Below are positions 1 through 8,911 of a DNA stretch of 64,000 bases, piece after piece (positions within the stretch are counted from its first letter, which is position 1; every line of letters begins with the position of its first letter). Source of the stretch: Thermoactinomyces vulgaris (GTDB lineage: Bacteria; Bacillota; Bacilli; Thermoactinomycetales; Thermoactinomycetaceae); the NCBI RefSeq assembly GCF_003688725.1, contig NZ_REFP01000007.1:416900-480899 (forward strand), given 5' to 3'. Both the position numbers and the translations under genes were made by a program. Under the pieces are notes generated by a model. The model had not been told where the DNA came from. It made no database searches and was given only the letters and a program-made list of their open reading frames with translations.

Positions 1-1806
1 TTTGCGGGCCCGGTCCCGTTCGTTTTTCTTCAATAATTTTTTGCGCAAGCGGAATGTTTTGGGAGTGATCTCCAAAAGTTCATCCTCTTTCATGATTTCA
101 AGTGCATCATCGATGGAGAGTTGGCGCGGCGTGTCCAGACGGAGCGCTTCTTCCGCGGTGGCGCGCCGGATGCTGGTCAAATGTTTTTTCTTGCATACAT
201 TGACTTCCAGATCTGTTTCGCGGATATGTTGCCCCACAACCATTCCTTCATAAACTTCCGTGCCGGGAGTGATGTAAAGCTGTCCGCGTTCCTGGGCTGC
301 ATGAAGGGCATAGGTGGTGGCCGTTCCCGATTCCCAGGCGATCAGGGAGCCGTGATCATATGCCTCGATGTCTCCGGCATAAGGTTCATAACCATGAAAC
401 ATCGTATTGATCATCGCTTCCCCGTGCGTCGCCGTTAAAAGTTGCAACCGGAAGCCGAGCAGTCCCCGTGACGGGACTTTGTATGTGAAACGGATGTTTC
501 TGCTGTCCAACACCACCATATCCTGCAATTGTCCTTTTCGTTTACCGAGCAATTCCACGACGGCTCCTTGTTGCTCCGAGCTGGTTTCAATTTCTACGAT
601 CTCATAAGGTTCCAGCTTGATTCCGTTCTCTTCTTTCAGGATCACTTCCGGCTTGCTCACTTGGAATTCATAACCTTCCCGGCGCATGTTTTCGATCAAA
701 ATGCTTAAATGAAGTTCACCTCTGCCGGATACCAGGAAGTGATCCGCCGAATCCGTCTCTTCAACACGTAATGCCACATCTCTTTCCGTTTCACGCATCA
801 GGCGCTCACGAATTTTTCGCGATGTGAGAAATTCACCGTCTTGTCCGGCGAAGGGACTGGTGTTGATCCCGATCATCATGCGCAAAGTGGGTTCCTCCAC
901 TTTGATGGGGGAAAGCGGTTCCGGATGATCCGGATCGGTGAGCGTGTCCCCGATTCCGACTTCACCAAGGCCGGTGATGGCAATGATGTCTCCGGCACTG
1001 GCCCGTTGGACTTCCATGCGGTTTAATCCTTGGTGTGTGAAAACTTGTCCTGCTTTCACGGTGCGTTTTTCGCCGTTTTGCGGAAGCAAGGCAAGGGTTT
1101 GGTTCTTTTGTATGGTTCCCCGGTTTAAGCGGCCGATGACAATCTGCCCTTTGTAATCGTCATAATCCAGCAAAGTGGCTTGTATCTGTGCAGGCCCGTC
1201 CGGATCGGCCACAGGAGCCGGAAGTTGCTCGATGATGGTGTCCAGAAGCGGCTCCATGGTCGGTTTCAGTTCCTCCGGAGAAAAACCGGAGGAACCGGTC
1301 AGGCCGCTCGCGTACACAATGGGGAAATCACATTGTTCTTCCGAGGCCCCCAAGTCGATAAACAGGTCAAATGTCTGGTTGATCACTTCTTCCGGTCGGG
1401 CGCTTGGACGATCGATTTTATTGACGACCACAATGGCTTTGTGTCCGCGTTCCAGCGCTTTTTTCAACACAAACTTGGTTTGCGGCATGGGTCCTTCAGT
1501 GGCATCCACAAGCAGCAGAACGCCGTCGACCATATTCATCACCCGTTCCACTTCTCCACCGAAGTCGGCGTGGCCGGGGGTGTCGACAATATTGATTTTG
1601 ATGTCTTTATAATGAATGGCTGTATTTTTAGACAAGATGGTGATTCCGCGTTCCCGTTCCAAGTCGTTGGAGTCCATGACCCGTTCTTCGACTTGTTCGT
1701 TTTCCCGGAAGATATGGCTTTGTCTTAACATGGCATCCACAAGCGTTGTTTTTCCATGATCCACATGAGCAATGATCGCGATGTTTCGAATGTTTTCCGG
1801 TTTCAT
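1..1806 (-). CDS. typA: TypA/BipA ribosome-associated GTPase (partial, 3' end cut)
   Basis: TypA/BipA is a translational GTPase related to EF-G that binds the 70S ribosome and helps 50S assembly, mainly under cold or stress. The reverse strand reads in frame from an ATG at 1806 to base 1, 602 residues without a stop. Family members are about 610-615 residues, so only the last few are missing. The G1 motif AHVDHGKTT lies near residues 13-21, followed by the G2 region RGITI, G3 [13 protein letters not shown] and G4 NKID, then EF-G-like domains and a basic tail. The ATG is the only possible start, because an in-frame TGA lies four codons upstream. The purine-rich stretch that could serve as ribosome binding site is about 30 nt away, beyond a small hairpin. 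Confidence 0.95.
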   Translation of the reverse strand, partial: MKPENIRNIAIIAHVDHGKTTLVDAMLRQSHIFRENEQVEERVMDSNDLERERGITILSKNTAIHYKDIKINIVDTPGHADFGGEVERVMNMVDGVLLLVDATEGPMPQTKFVLKKALERGHKAIVVVNKIDRPSARPEEVINQTFDLFIDLGASEEQCDFPIVYASGLTGSSGFSPEELKPTMEPLLDTIIEQLPAPVADPDGPAQIQATLLDYDDYKGQIVIGRLNRGTIQKNQTLALLPQNGEKRTVKAGQVFTHQGLNRMEVQRASAGDIIAITGLGEVGIGDTLTDPDHPEPLSPIKVEEPTLRMMIGINTSPFAGQDGEFLTSRKIRERLMRETERDVALRVEETDSADHFLVSGRGELHLSILIENMRREGYEFQVSKPEVILKEENGIKLEPYEIVEIETSSEQQGAVVELLGKRKGQLQDMVVLDSRNIRFTYKVPSRGLLGFRLQLLTATHGEAMINTMFHGYEPYAGDIEAYDHGSLIAWESGTATTYALHAAQERGQLYITPGTEVYEGMVVGQHIRETDLEVNVCKKKHLTSIRRATAEEALRLDTPRQLSIDDALEIMKEDELLEITPKTFRLRKKLLKKNERDRARK

Positions 1807-1814
1807 TCTGTTGT

Positions 1815-1831
1815 GGGGTCACACGGACCCC
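1815..1831 (-). promoter_or_regulatory. Hairpin between the purine-rich SD-like tract and the typA start
   Basis: A perfect 6-bp stem (GGGGTC/GACCCC, 5-nt loop) occupies the typA 5' leader. On the minus strand the only good Shine-Dalgarno-like stretch (AAGGAAAAGGGGG) lies upstream of this stem and the start codon lies about 8 nt downstream of it. Folding of the stem would bring the two to a normal distance. A regulatory role is inference. Confidence 0.4.
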
Positions 1832-1870
1832 AACCCCCTTTTCCTTTAACTTGAAAAATATTTACAAACG

Positions 1871-1894
1871 AAATCGTATCACAGGATATGATTT
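1871..1894. promoter_or_regulatory. Operator-like inverted repeat before the ABC exporter genes
   Basis: AAATCGTATC, a 4-nt spacer (ACAG) and GATATGATTT form a 10-4-10 inverted repeat with one mismatch. It lies between a TTTACA hexamer at 1861 and the start of the exporter gene at 1917, where a repressor of an inducible drug exporter would be expected. The bound regulator is unknown. Confidence 0.45.
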
Positions 1895-1916
1895 CGCGCC
1901 AGCAGGATGATGGAGG

Positions 1917-3662
1917 GTGTGGAGAGGATTGGATCGGTATCAATACTTGAAATGGTTTTTTCAAAGGGAAAAAAAGAGCTATTTGCTGGGAATTGTCGCA
2001 CTGCTTTTGATTGCGTTGATACAATTATTCCCGCCTTATGCCGTGAAGGAAGTCGTGGACTTGATGGCAAGCCGCACACTGACTGTCCGGGATTTGTGGT
2101 TTTGGACGGGATTGTGCCTTCTGGCCGCGCTCATCCGGTATGTGCTCGGATATGTATGGCGGATCGCGTTGTATGGCGCGGCAAACCGGCTGGGGAAATG
2201 GCTCCGGAATCAAATTTTTGTCCATTACACCCGGATGTCGCCGTCGTTTTTTCACCGGTGGCGAACAGGGGATTTGATGGCCCATGCCACCAATGATATT
2301 CAAGCCATTGTCGCAACCGCCGGGGATGGGGTTTTAACACTGGTTGATTCATTGATCACCGGCGGACTGGTGGTCTTGACGATGTTTTTCTTTATTGATG
2401 AGTCGTTGACGGTAGTGGCGTTATTGCCGATGCCGGTGATTGCCTGGACGACACGGAAATACGGGAAAATGATGAACCGCCGGTTCCGGGACGCGCAGGA
2501 GGCCTTTTCAAAGATGAATGGCAAGGCGCAGGAAAACATTTCCGGTGTGCGGATGGTCAAAGCGTTTGGCATGGAGGAAGCGGAGAAAAAAGCGTTCAGC
2601 CGGATTACCGGTGAAGTGGCAGACAAAAACATCGCGGTGGCGAGAGTGCATGCTTTGTTTGATCCGACCATCATGTTGTCCGCAGGTTTTTCTTTTTTGT
2701 TCAGTATAGCTTACGGGTCTTATCTGGTTGCCGGAGAAAGCCTCACGATCGGCCAGCTCACTCAATTCACCATCTATCTGGGGCAATTGGTCTGGCCGAT
2801 GCTGGCTTTTGGCTTTCTTATCAATATGGTGGAGCGGGGAAGAGCTTCTTATGACCGTGTGATAAAGCTTTTGGAGGAAGAATCGGATGTAAAAGACGGA
2901 CCGGAGCCCGAGCGGGAGATTCCGGACGGAGACATCATCATCCGGGTAAACCGGTTCCATTATCCCAGACAAAAAACGCCGGCTTTAAAAGATATTCATC
3001 TTTCCATCGGCTGCGGGCAAACGATCGGAATCACAGGGAAGACCGGGAGCGGGAAAACCACCCTCATCCGGTTGTTGTTGCGGGAATTTGATGTGACCGA
3101 TGGGGAAATCTTGTTTGGTTCCTTCCCGGTCGAGCGGGTGTCGCCGGCATCGCTGAGGAAAAAAATGGGTTATGTTCCGCAAGAACATATTTTGTTTACC
3201 GGAACCGTTTATGAAAATATTGCTTTTGCCAAACCGGACGCGAAGCCGGAGGAAGTGGAAAAGGCGGCCAAAATCGCGTCCATTCATCAGGATGTTTTGA
3301 ATTTTCCCGATGGTTATGAAACGATCGTCGGCGAACGGGGCGTTGCTTTGTCAGGGGGGCAAAAACAGCGGATTTCCCTGGCCCGGGCACTGATCACCGA
3401 CCCGGATGTCTTGATTTTGGATGACGCTTTGTCAGCCGTGGATGCACGGACGGAATACAACATCTTGAAACAGCTTGCCGAAAACCGGAAGAACAAAACC
3501 ACGTTGATCATTGCCCATCGGATCAGTGCGATCGAATCCGCCGATTGGATTATCGTGTTGGATCAGGGGCAAATCATCGAACGGGGAGATCACACGTCTT
3601 TGATGAGAAAAAACGGTTGGTACCGGCATATGTACGAGCGGCAACAACTGGAATTGTGGTGA
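1917..3662 (+). CDS. bmrC: Heterodimeric multidrug ABC exporter subunit, BmrC/YheI type (degenerate site)
   Basis: This is one half of a type IV ABC exporter heterodimer (transmembrane domain fused to ATPase) that extrudes drugs or lipids. The 581-residue protein has about six membrane helices in residues 1-300, Walker A GKTGSGKTT, signature LSGGQ and Walker B LILDD. The residue after the Walker B Asp is Asp (LILDDALSAVD) instead of the catalytic Glu, as in BmrC-type subunits where one ATP site is degenerate. The start is a GTG at 1917; the ribosome binding site is weak, and a TTG at 1929 is an alternative. The gene is followed after about 23 bp by its canonical partner, so the two form an operon. 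Confidence 0.88.
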   Translation: MWRGLDRYQYLKWFFQREKKSYLLGIVALLLIALIQLFPPYAVKEVVDLMASRTLTVRDLWFWTGLCLLAALIRYVLGYVWRIALYGAANRLGKWLRNQIFVHYTRMSPSFFHRWRTGDLMAHATNDIQAIVATAGDGVLTLVDSLITGGLVVLTMFFFIDESLTVVALLPMPVIAWTTRKYGKMMNRRFRDAQEAFSKMNGKAQENISGVRMVKAFGMEEAEKKAFSRITGEVADKNIAVARVHALFDPTIMLSAGFSFLFSIAYGSYLVAGESLTIGQLTQFTIYLGQLVWPMLAFGFLINMVERGRASYDRVIKLLEEESDVKDGPEPEREIPDGDIIIRVNRFHYPRQKTPALKDIHLSIGCGQTIGITGKTGSGKTTLIRLLLREFDVTDGEILFGSFPVERVSPASLRKKMGYVPQEHILFTGTVYENIAFAKPDAKPEEVEKAAKIASIHQDVLNFPDGYETIVGERGVALSGGQKQRISLARALITDPDVLILDDALSAVDARTEYNILKQLAENRKNKTTLIIAHRISAIESADWIIVLDQGQIIERGDHTSLMRKNGWYRHMYERQQLELW

Positions 3663-3685
3663 ATGTGGGGAGGAATGAATGGATT

Positions 3686-5431
3686 GTGGTGTTCCAACGC
3701 CTTTTGCGATATTTGAAACCTTATCAAAAGCGGTTTTGGCTGGCATTTGCGGCCTTGTTGGCCGGGTCGGGCGCCGAAGTGACCGTGCCGCTTCTGGTCA
3801 GCCATTATCTTAACGAATACCTGGTTCCCGGGCGGTTTGACCTTGCCGTCTTAAGTGTTTACGGATTGGGAATCCTTGTCTTGCAAAGTGTTGCGGCAGG
3901 ACTCAACTACTACCAGATGCTTTCTTTTCATACTGTGGCACAATGGGTGGTAAGATCGTTGCGTGAGGATGTGTTTTTGCATGTCCAGCGATTGGGGCTC
4001 CGGTTTTTTGATCAGGTGCCGGGAGGGTCTCTGGTTTCCCGGATCACCAATGACACGGAGGCCGTGAAAGATTTTTATGTGCATGTTTTGTCTTCTTTTT
4101 TGCAAAACACGGTGTTTATTCTTTTTGTTTTTGCCGGGATGTTCTGGCTCGATGTCACCTTGGCTTCATGGTTGATGATCGTGCTTCCCGTTGTTTTTTG
4201 GCTGATGAAAAAATATCGTGATTTCAGTTTGCCGGCTTACCGCGATTTAAGACATCAGCTGAGCCGGATGAATGCCAAATTGAATGATTCCATCACGGGG
4301 ATGAACATCATCCAGGCTTTTTTGCAAGAGCGGCGTTTTATCAAGGAATTTTCTCGGGTCAATGATTTGCATTACCGGTCCGGAATGAGAAACATCCGGT
4401 TCTTCGCTTTGATGTTGCGGCCTGCGACACAGTTTTTGTCCATCGCCGCAACGGTTGCCGTGTTGTTGTATTTCGGCTTTGTCTCCCGGGACGGAGCGGT
4501 TCAATTGGGGATCTTATATGGATTCCTTAATTTGATTGAAAGAATCTTCGAACCGGTCAATGAAATCATGATGCGTTTGTCCCCTTTGCAGCAATCGCTC
4601 ACGGCGGCGGAAAGAGTTTTTGAATTGATGGATCAGAAAGAATTTGCCCCGGGAAAAGAGGGGGATCACTCACCCGAAATCAAAAAAGGGCACATCCGGT
4701 TTGAAAATGTTTCCTTCTCTTACGATGGAAAGACGGATGTGCTGAAAAATATCACTTTTGAAGTCAAACCCGGGCAAACCGTCGCGTTGGTGGGGCATAC
4801 AGGAAGCGGAAAAAGTTCGATCATTCATTTGCTGATGCGTTTTTATCCGGTGAAACGCGGAGAGATTTTTATTGACGGGGTGCCGCTTCGCTTTTATGAC
4901 AACGGGGAATTGCGCCAAAAGATCGGTTTGGTGATGCAGGAGCCGTTTTTGTTTGCGGGGGATGTGACCGGCAACATCCGCCTGCATCATCCGATGAATG
5001 AAGAGCAAGTGAAAAAAGCTGCCCGGTTTGTCCAAGCGGATGCCTTTATTGAAAAATTGCCACGGGCCTGGGAAGAGCCGGTTGTCGAGCGGGGAGCCAC
5101 TCTGTCCGGCGGACAGCGGCAGTTGATTTCTTTTGCCCGTACCATGGCGATCGAACCGAAAATCCTGTTGCTGGATGAAGCCACCGCCCATGTGGATACT
5201 GAGACGGAAGAAGCGATTCAAACGGCGCTGAAAAATATGCGCCGGGACCGGACGACACTGGTCATTGCGCACCGGTTGTCGACCGTCCAGGACGCGGATT
5301 TGATTTTGGTTTTACATCAGGGGGAAATTGTGGAGCGGGGAACACATCAGGAATTAATGGCAAGGAAGGGGTTATACCGGAAAATGTACCGCTTGCAGAA
5401 GGGAGGCTCCGCTTTCTTACGGCCCCGGTAG
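3686..5431 (+). CDS. bmrD: Heterodimeric multidrug ABC exporter subunit, BmrD/YheH type (catalytic)
   Basis: This is the partner of the preceding exporter half, with the same fold: an N-terminal six-helix membrane domain and a C-terminal ATPase. Walker A is GHTGSGKSS, the signature LSGGQRQ and Walker B LLLDEATAHVD, with the catalytic Glu present, so this subunit carries the consensus ATP site. An open frame extends upstream into bmrC, but GGGGAGGA at 3667-3674 points to a GTG at 3686 (a second GTG at 3689 is possible), giving 581 residues. The stop is one base from the stop of the convergent spore-protein gene, and there is no visible terminator between them. Confidence 0.88.
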   Translation: MVFQRLLRYLKPYQKRFWLAFAALLAGSGAEVTVPLLVSHYLNEYLVPGRFDLAVLSVYGLGILVLQSVAAGLNYYQMLSFHTVAQWVVRSLREDVFLHVQRLGLRFFDQVPGGSLVSRITNDTEAVKDFYVHVLSSFLQNTVFILFVFAGMFWLDVTLASWLMIVLPVVFWLMKKYRDFSLPAYRDLRHQLSRMNAKLNDSITGMNIIQAFLQERRFIKEFSRVNDLHYRSGMRNIRFFALMLRPATQFLSIAATVAVLLYFGFVSRDGAVQLGILYGFLNLIERIFEPVNEIMMRLSPLQQSLTAAERVFELMDQKEFAPGKEGDHSPEIKKGHIRFENVSFSYDGKTDVLKNITFEVKPGQTVALVGHTGSGKSSIIHLLMRFYPVKRGEIFIDGVPLRFYDNGELRQKIGLVMQEPFLFAGDVTGNIRLHHPMNEEQVKKAARFVQADAFIEKLPRAWEEPVVERGATLSGGQRQLISFARTMAIEPKILLLDEATAHVDTETEEAIQTALKNMRRDRTTLVIAHRLSTVQDADLILVLHQGEIVERGTHQELMARKGLYRKMYRLQKGGSAFLRPR

Positions 5432-5432
5432 A

Positions 5433-5624
5433 TCAGTGCACTTCTTTTTTCTCTTCCAGATCCCAAACCGGGATCTTTTTTACATCATCGGGATTGGTTT
5501 CGGAATGAACCTGTGCTTTTTCAGCGCTTTCGTCCACCATGTCAATCCAGACCGGTTCTCCTTGGTACAAGACCGTGATTTTCTCCGGTGATTGCAAAAT
5601 CTGTTTTGCGCGTTCGATTTCCAT
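5433..5624 (-). CDS. sspH: H-type small acid-soluble spore protein
   Basis: SspH-family proteins are made only in the forespore and packed in the dormant spore; the exact role of minor SASPs is not settled. The 63-residue product begins MEIERAKQIL and contains YQGEPVWIDMVDE and an Asn-Pro near residue 44, the usual H-type SASP layout. An upstream in-frame ATG at 5630 is possible, but AAGGAG lies at the right distance from the ATG at 5624, and family members begin with this short motif. A sigma-G-type promoter lies at 5656-5686. The gene converges with bmrD with a one-base gap. Confidence 0.85.
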   Translation of the reverse strand: MEIERAKQILQSPEKITVLYQGEPVWIDMVDESAEKAQVHSETNPDDVKKIPVWDLEEKKEVH

Positions 5625-5655
5625 GTCCATCGCTCCTTTTTTAAGGTTCTGCTTT

Positions 5656-5686
5656 TATCATGTTTGGAAAAATGGAAAACTATACA
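5656..5686 (-). promoter_or_regulatory. Sigma-G-type promoter of the SASP gene
   Basis: On the minus strand TGTATA (5686-5681) is followed after 18 bp by CATGATA (5662-5656). This matches the forespore sigma-G consensus TGnATA-N17/18-CATnnTA and places transcription start about 25 nt before the SASP start codon. Confidence 0.7.
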
Positions 5687-5782
5687 AAAAGAAAATTGAT
5701 GACGCGCGAAGGGATTTGGCAAAAAACCAAGAAATGTTAAAAGCGTTTGTAAAGAAAGAACGGATGGATAAGGGTGGAGCGT

Positions 5783-7105
5783 ATGTTGATTGTTCGTCCG
5801 AAAGAAAACCAATTGTATCTGCCTGAAGACATGGAGCGGCGGAAAGCTTCCAGCCCAAGAAATTTCAAAGATGTACGGGATGATTTTGAGAAAGATTACG
5901 GACGGATTGTGCACAGTGCGGCGTTTCGCCGTCTTCAGTCCAAAACCCAGGTGTTTTGGCAAAGTGCAGGGGATTTTCACCGGACCCGTTTGACGCATTC
6001 CATGGAAGTCGCCCAAATCGCCCGGGGCATAGGCATTTATCTGAACAAGCACTCCCCTTTTTTTTCGGAAAATCAGGCGCTGGATATTTCATTGTTGGAA
6101 GCGGCGGCATTGGCCCATGATTTGGGACATCCCCCCTTCGGCCATCGCGGGGAAGAAGTGTTGCATGAATGTATGTCGGACTATGGCGGGTTTGAAGGCA
6201 ATGCGCAGACATTCCGGATTTTAACGAGGCTGGAAGGGGAATCGCATGCCGGCGGATTAAATTTGACACGCGCGTTGCTGTTGTCCGTGATGAAATACCC
6301 GATCTTTCTGGATACCGCCATGAAGCAAAAACGGGATCGGGATGAGCCGTCTCTTCCACCGAAAGCCAGCATGTTTCGCTGTGATCAGGAAGCGTTTGAA
6401 TGGGTTGTGTCGTCCCTGAGCGAAGAAGAAAAGGCTTATCTGATGAAGACCGGAGATGCCAACCGCCGCCTGACCGTTCATCAAACGCTGGAGTGCTCGA
6501 TCATCGACTTGGCGGATGATATAGCTTACGGCACGCACGATGCAGAAGATGCCGTTCATCTGGGATTTATCCGGTTGGCACAGTTGAAAGAGCTGTTGAT
6601 GCCTTTTGGTGAAAACCCTGTTTATCAAGAGTTGCAAAAAGCATGTATGATTCTGGACCGGACGGATCCGGAAGATCCCCAGTTGAAATACCGGTTAAAA
6701 AAAGTGTTTTCCGGATTGATTTCCACGCTGATCACCCACGTCAAAGTGAAAAAGAACGATCTGAATGTCCGGTCGCCGCGATTGAAATATTCGGTGATGT
6801 TGCCGGATGATTTGCGGGATTTGTTGGACCGGTTAAAAGAATTGGTATCCGAGAAGGTGATTCTCTCCCAACGGGTTCAAACCATTGCATGGAAGGGGCA
6901 ACAAATCATCCGTTCTTTGTTTCAGGCATTATTGTCGGAAGAGCGGTTGTTGACCGAACATGACCGGATGCTGTTAAACCAGGCTTCCACGGAAGCAGAG
7001 CGGGCTCGCGTAATCTGTGATTATATTGCCGGAATGACAGATTCGTTTGCGATGCGGATGTATGGCCGGTTGTACGGGTTGAGTCGCAATTTTTTTGATT
7101 TTTGA
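5783..7105 (+). CDS. dgt: HD-domain deoxyguanosinetriphosphate triphosphohydrolase-like protein
   Basis: dGTPase-family enzymes cleave dNTPs to the nucleoside and triphosphate and influence dNTP pools. The 440-residue protein has the metal-binding HD arrangement: RTRLTHSMEVAQ with His near 72, ALAHDLGHPPFGH with His-Asp near 112-113, and DLADDIAYGTHDAEDAV further on. The long C-terminal helical region fits the dGTPase-like rather than the short HD family. The ATG at 5783 follows AAGGG at normal spacing; a GTG nine bases upstream overlaps that site. Substrate range cannot be read from the sequence. No terminator is visible downstream. Confidence 0.85.
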   Translation: MLIVRPKENQLYLPEDMERRKASSPRNFKDVRDDFEKDYGRIVHSAAFRRLQSKTQVFWQSAGDFHRTRLTHSMEVAQIARGIGIYLNKHSPFFSENQALDISLLEAAALAHDLGHPPFGHRGEEVLHECMSDYGGFEGNAQTFRILTRLEGESHAGGLNLTRALLLSVMKYPIFLDTAMKQKRDRDEPSLPPKASMFRCDQEAFEWVVSSLSEEEKAYLMKTGDANRRLTVHQTLECSIIDLADDIAYGTHDAEDAVHLGFIRLAQLKELLMPFGENPVYQELQKACMILDRTDPEDPQLKYRLKKVFSGLISTLITHVKVKKNDLNVRSPRLKYSVMLPDDLRDLLDRLKELVSEKVILSQRVQTIAWKGQQIIRSLFQALLSEERLLTEHDRMLLNQASTEAERARVICDYIAGMTDSFAMRMYGRLYGLSRNFFDF

Positions 7106-7115
7106 TCATCCGTCA

Positions 7116-7145
7116 TTGCAGGATGGTGAAAATTGGTGATATAGT
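7116..7145 (+). promoter_or_regulatory. Sigma-A-type promoter for the 7210 gene
   Basis: TTGCAG, 18 bp, TATAGT, lying in the 104-bp gap upstream of the small helical protein gene. It matches the housekeeping consensus in most positions. Confidence 0.45.
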
Positions 7146-7209
7146 AGACGTGATTTTGTCTGGCTGTCCAGGCTCTTCAACGGTTTCTGCAAGAAACAGG
7201 GGTGGTGAC

Positions 7210-7581
7210 ATGATCTTTAACGTGAAACCGTGCTCCCGTGAATGCAATCCATCCAATGAATTGGGAGAAATTTTGATCGGCATTGATGAGAGTGTCCGCC
7301 AGTTGAATGAAGTTTCGGAGTTGTACCGGAAAACGGCACAAATACGCAAGGTTCAACGGAAAGTGGAATGGATGTTGGACCAAGTTCAAAAAAGAGAATG
7401 GGAAGGCATTCATCCCCAATTGGAAGAGTTGGTGTATTACTTGGAACTATGTTGTTTCAGCTGGCTGAACATGACGGGTGAATCCTTCCAAACTTACTTG
7501 GAAGAAGTGAATCAGCGGTACCGCAAGTTGCTGTGGAGACTGATGACGTTTCACCGGCAACAGAAGAAAAACGATGATTGA
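7210..7581 (+). CDS. Hypothetical helical protein, 123 aa
   Basis: I do not recognise this protein. It has 123 residues, is rich in Glu, Arg, Gln and Leu, and is predicted to be mostly helical (for example LYRKTAQIRKVQRKVEWML), with two Cys early (KPCSREC) and two adjacent Cys (LCC) near the middle. It has no signal peptide or membrane segment. The ATG at 7210 is preceded by a GGGGTGG-like site; the open frame extends upstream to 7102, but nothing supports that longer start. It sits alone between dgt and the amino acid binding-protein gene, with its own probable promoter at 7116. Confidence 0.65.
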   Translation: MIFNVKPCSRECNPSNELGEILIGIDESVRQLNEVSELYRKTAQIRKVQRKVEWMLDQVQKREWEGIHPQLEELVYYLELCCFSWLNMTGESFQTYLEEVNQRYRKLLWRLMTFHRQQKKNDD

Positions 7582-7619
7582 CAGGAAAATTTTATGTTGT
7601 TTCGTTGTATAATCACTCC

Positions 7620-7648
7620 TTGACAAGGGGATCGATAGTAAGTAGCAT
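7620..7648 (+). promoter_or_regulatory. Sigma-A promoter of the binding-protein gene
   Basis: A perfect -35 TTGACA (7620-7625), 17-bp spacer and TAGCAT (7643-7648), about 60 bp before the start of the amino acid binding-protein gene. Confidence 0.6.
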
Positions 7649-7709
7649 AAAATTGCTTTATCCGTTAAAATAGATCGAAAAACTTGTGTTTTGATAGGAG
7701 AGACGCTCT

Positions 7710-8498
7710 GTGAAGTGGTTCAGACATGGTTTGGTTTACTTGCTTGGATTGATGGTTCTTGTGCAACTGACCGGGTGCAGTGTGCAAACCGACAGGGACA
7801 TGCTGAGTCAGATTAAAGAGAGGGGATCCATCCGGATAGGAACGGAAGGGACTTATAAGCCTTTTAGTTTTCATGATCCTAAAACCAATCAGTTAACCGG
7901 TTTTGATGTGGAAGTGGCACAGGAAGTGGCCAAAAGGCTCGGTGTGAAAGCGGAATTTGTGGAAATTCCGTGGGACGGGCTGTTGACCAGTCTGCAAACC
8001 GGAAAAATCGATATGGTGGCCAACCAAGTGGGGATTAAACCCGAGCGGCAGGAGAAATTTGATTTCAGCAAACCGTATACCGTTTCATATGCACAGCTGG
8101 TGGTGCATCAGGATAATCAAACCATCCGCACGATTGAAGATATCAAAGGAAAAAAAGCCGGGCAAACCCCGACAAGCAACTATGGAAAGATGGCGGAAGA
8201 GCATGGCGCTCAAATCGTGGCTTATGAAGATATGATGGGGGCGATGCAGGATGTGGCCGCCAAGCGCATCGATCTCTCCCTCAATGATAAACTGGCGATT
8301 GCGGAAATGTTGAAAACGAATGATCTGCCATTGAAAGTCATTGACATCCAAAGTGACCGGGCCGAATCGGCATTCCCGGTGCAAAAAGGCAATGAAGAAT
8401 TGGTAAAGGCCATCAACAAATCTTTGGATGAAATGGAAAAAGACGGAACGCTGGCGAAAATATCCGAAAAATGGTTTGGCACCGATGTGACCAAATAA
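7710..8498 (+). CDS. Amino acid (probably cystine) ABC transporter substrate-binding lipoprotein
   Basis: This is a periplasmic-binding-protein type II (SBP_bac_3 family) lipoprotein of 262 residues that captures polar amino acids outside the membrane. The N-terminus has a signal sequence ending in the lipobox LTGC, followed by the family opening IKERGSIRIGTEGTYKPFSF. It most resembles TcyA/TcyK-type cystine-binding proteins, but ligand assignment is inference. It starts with GTG at 7710 after AGGAGAG. It has its own promoter and terminator. The likely partners, a permease (11234) and an ATPase (11939), lie about 2.7 kb downstream beyond two unrelated genes. Confidence 0.85.
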   Translation: MKWFRHGLVYLLGLMVLVQLTGCSVQTDRDMLSQIKERGSIRIGTEGTYKPFSFHDPKTNQLTGFDVEVAQEVAKRLGVKAEFVEIPWDGLLTSLQTGKIDMVANQVGIKPERQEKFDFSKPYTVSYAQLVVHQDNQTIRTIEDIKGKKAGQTPTSNYGKMAEEHGAQIVAYEDMMGAMQDVAAKRIDLSLNDKLAIAEMLKTNDLPLKVIDIQSDRAESAFPVQKGNEELVKAINKSLDEMEKDGTLAKISEKWFGTDVTK

Positions 8499-8505
8499 TG
8501 AGAAG

Positions 8506-8540
8506 AAAGCCCTTTCCTGATAAAGGAAAGGGCTTTTTGT
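8506..8540 (+). terminator. Intrinsic terminator after the binding-protein gene
   Basis: A 12-bp perfect stem (AAAGCCCTTTCC/GGAAAGGGCTTT) with a 7-nt loop runs into a T tract, 8 bp after the stop codon. Confidence 0.9.
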
Positions 8541-8911
8541 GAAGCGAAACGCCGTCCCGGCAGAAAAAGGGAAACAGGATTATTAAAAAGAGTCAAATGA
8601 AGAAAAATTTAAATGAAAAAAGAAAAAACACGCGCATCATGGATCGTACAGGACGGTTGCATTCAGGGGGGCATGCAAGGGAGGTGAAGGATGACGGGGT
8701 GAAAACAGGAAAGAAGGATTCTTTTATATATTTTTTCTGTAATCAAAAAAACAAGGAGAAAGAATGTTGAGAATTATATGCTTTTCGTTCTTTGAATCCA
8801 TTGGTTGATGACATTTGTTAGAATTTAAGATACGTGTTTCAGAATGACTTGATCACATGAAACACATATTAAGGATGAATGTTGGTTTCTGGTTGAAAGG
8901 AAGGGAGTAGA
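8541..8911 (+). other. 371-bp gap before zwf: a 14-codon ORF and an inverted repeat
   Basis: This AT-rich gap holds no full-length gene. It has an ATG at 8764 with an excellent ribosome binding site (AAGGAG, 5-nt spacing) opening a 14-codon ORF that ends at 8808 and could be a leader peptide. A dyad follows at 8831-8868. No convincing sigma-A promoter stands out. The zwf start follows GGAAGGGAG near 8900. Confidence 0.4.
8831..8868. repeat. Inverted repeat upstream of zwf
   Basis: TACGTGTTTCA at 8831-8841 and TGAAACACATA at 8858-8868 form 11-bp arms with one mismatch around a 16-bp spacer, about 45 bp before the zwf start codon. It could be a regulator binding site or an RNA hairpin; which one is not clear. 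Confidence 0.45.

Noticed and set aside
5539-5826. Plus-strand open frame across the SASP promoter and dgt start
   Set aside because: No start codon with a ribosome binding site; it overlaps the SASP gene antisense and the true dgt start.
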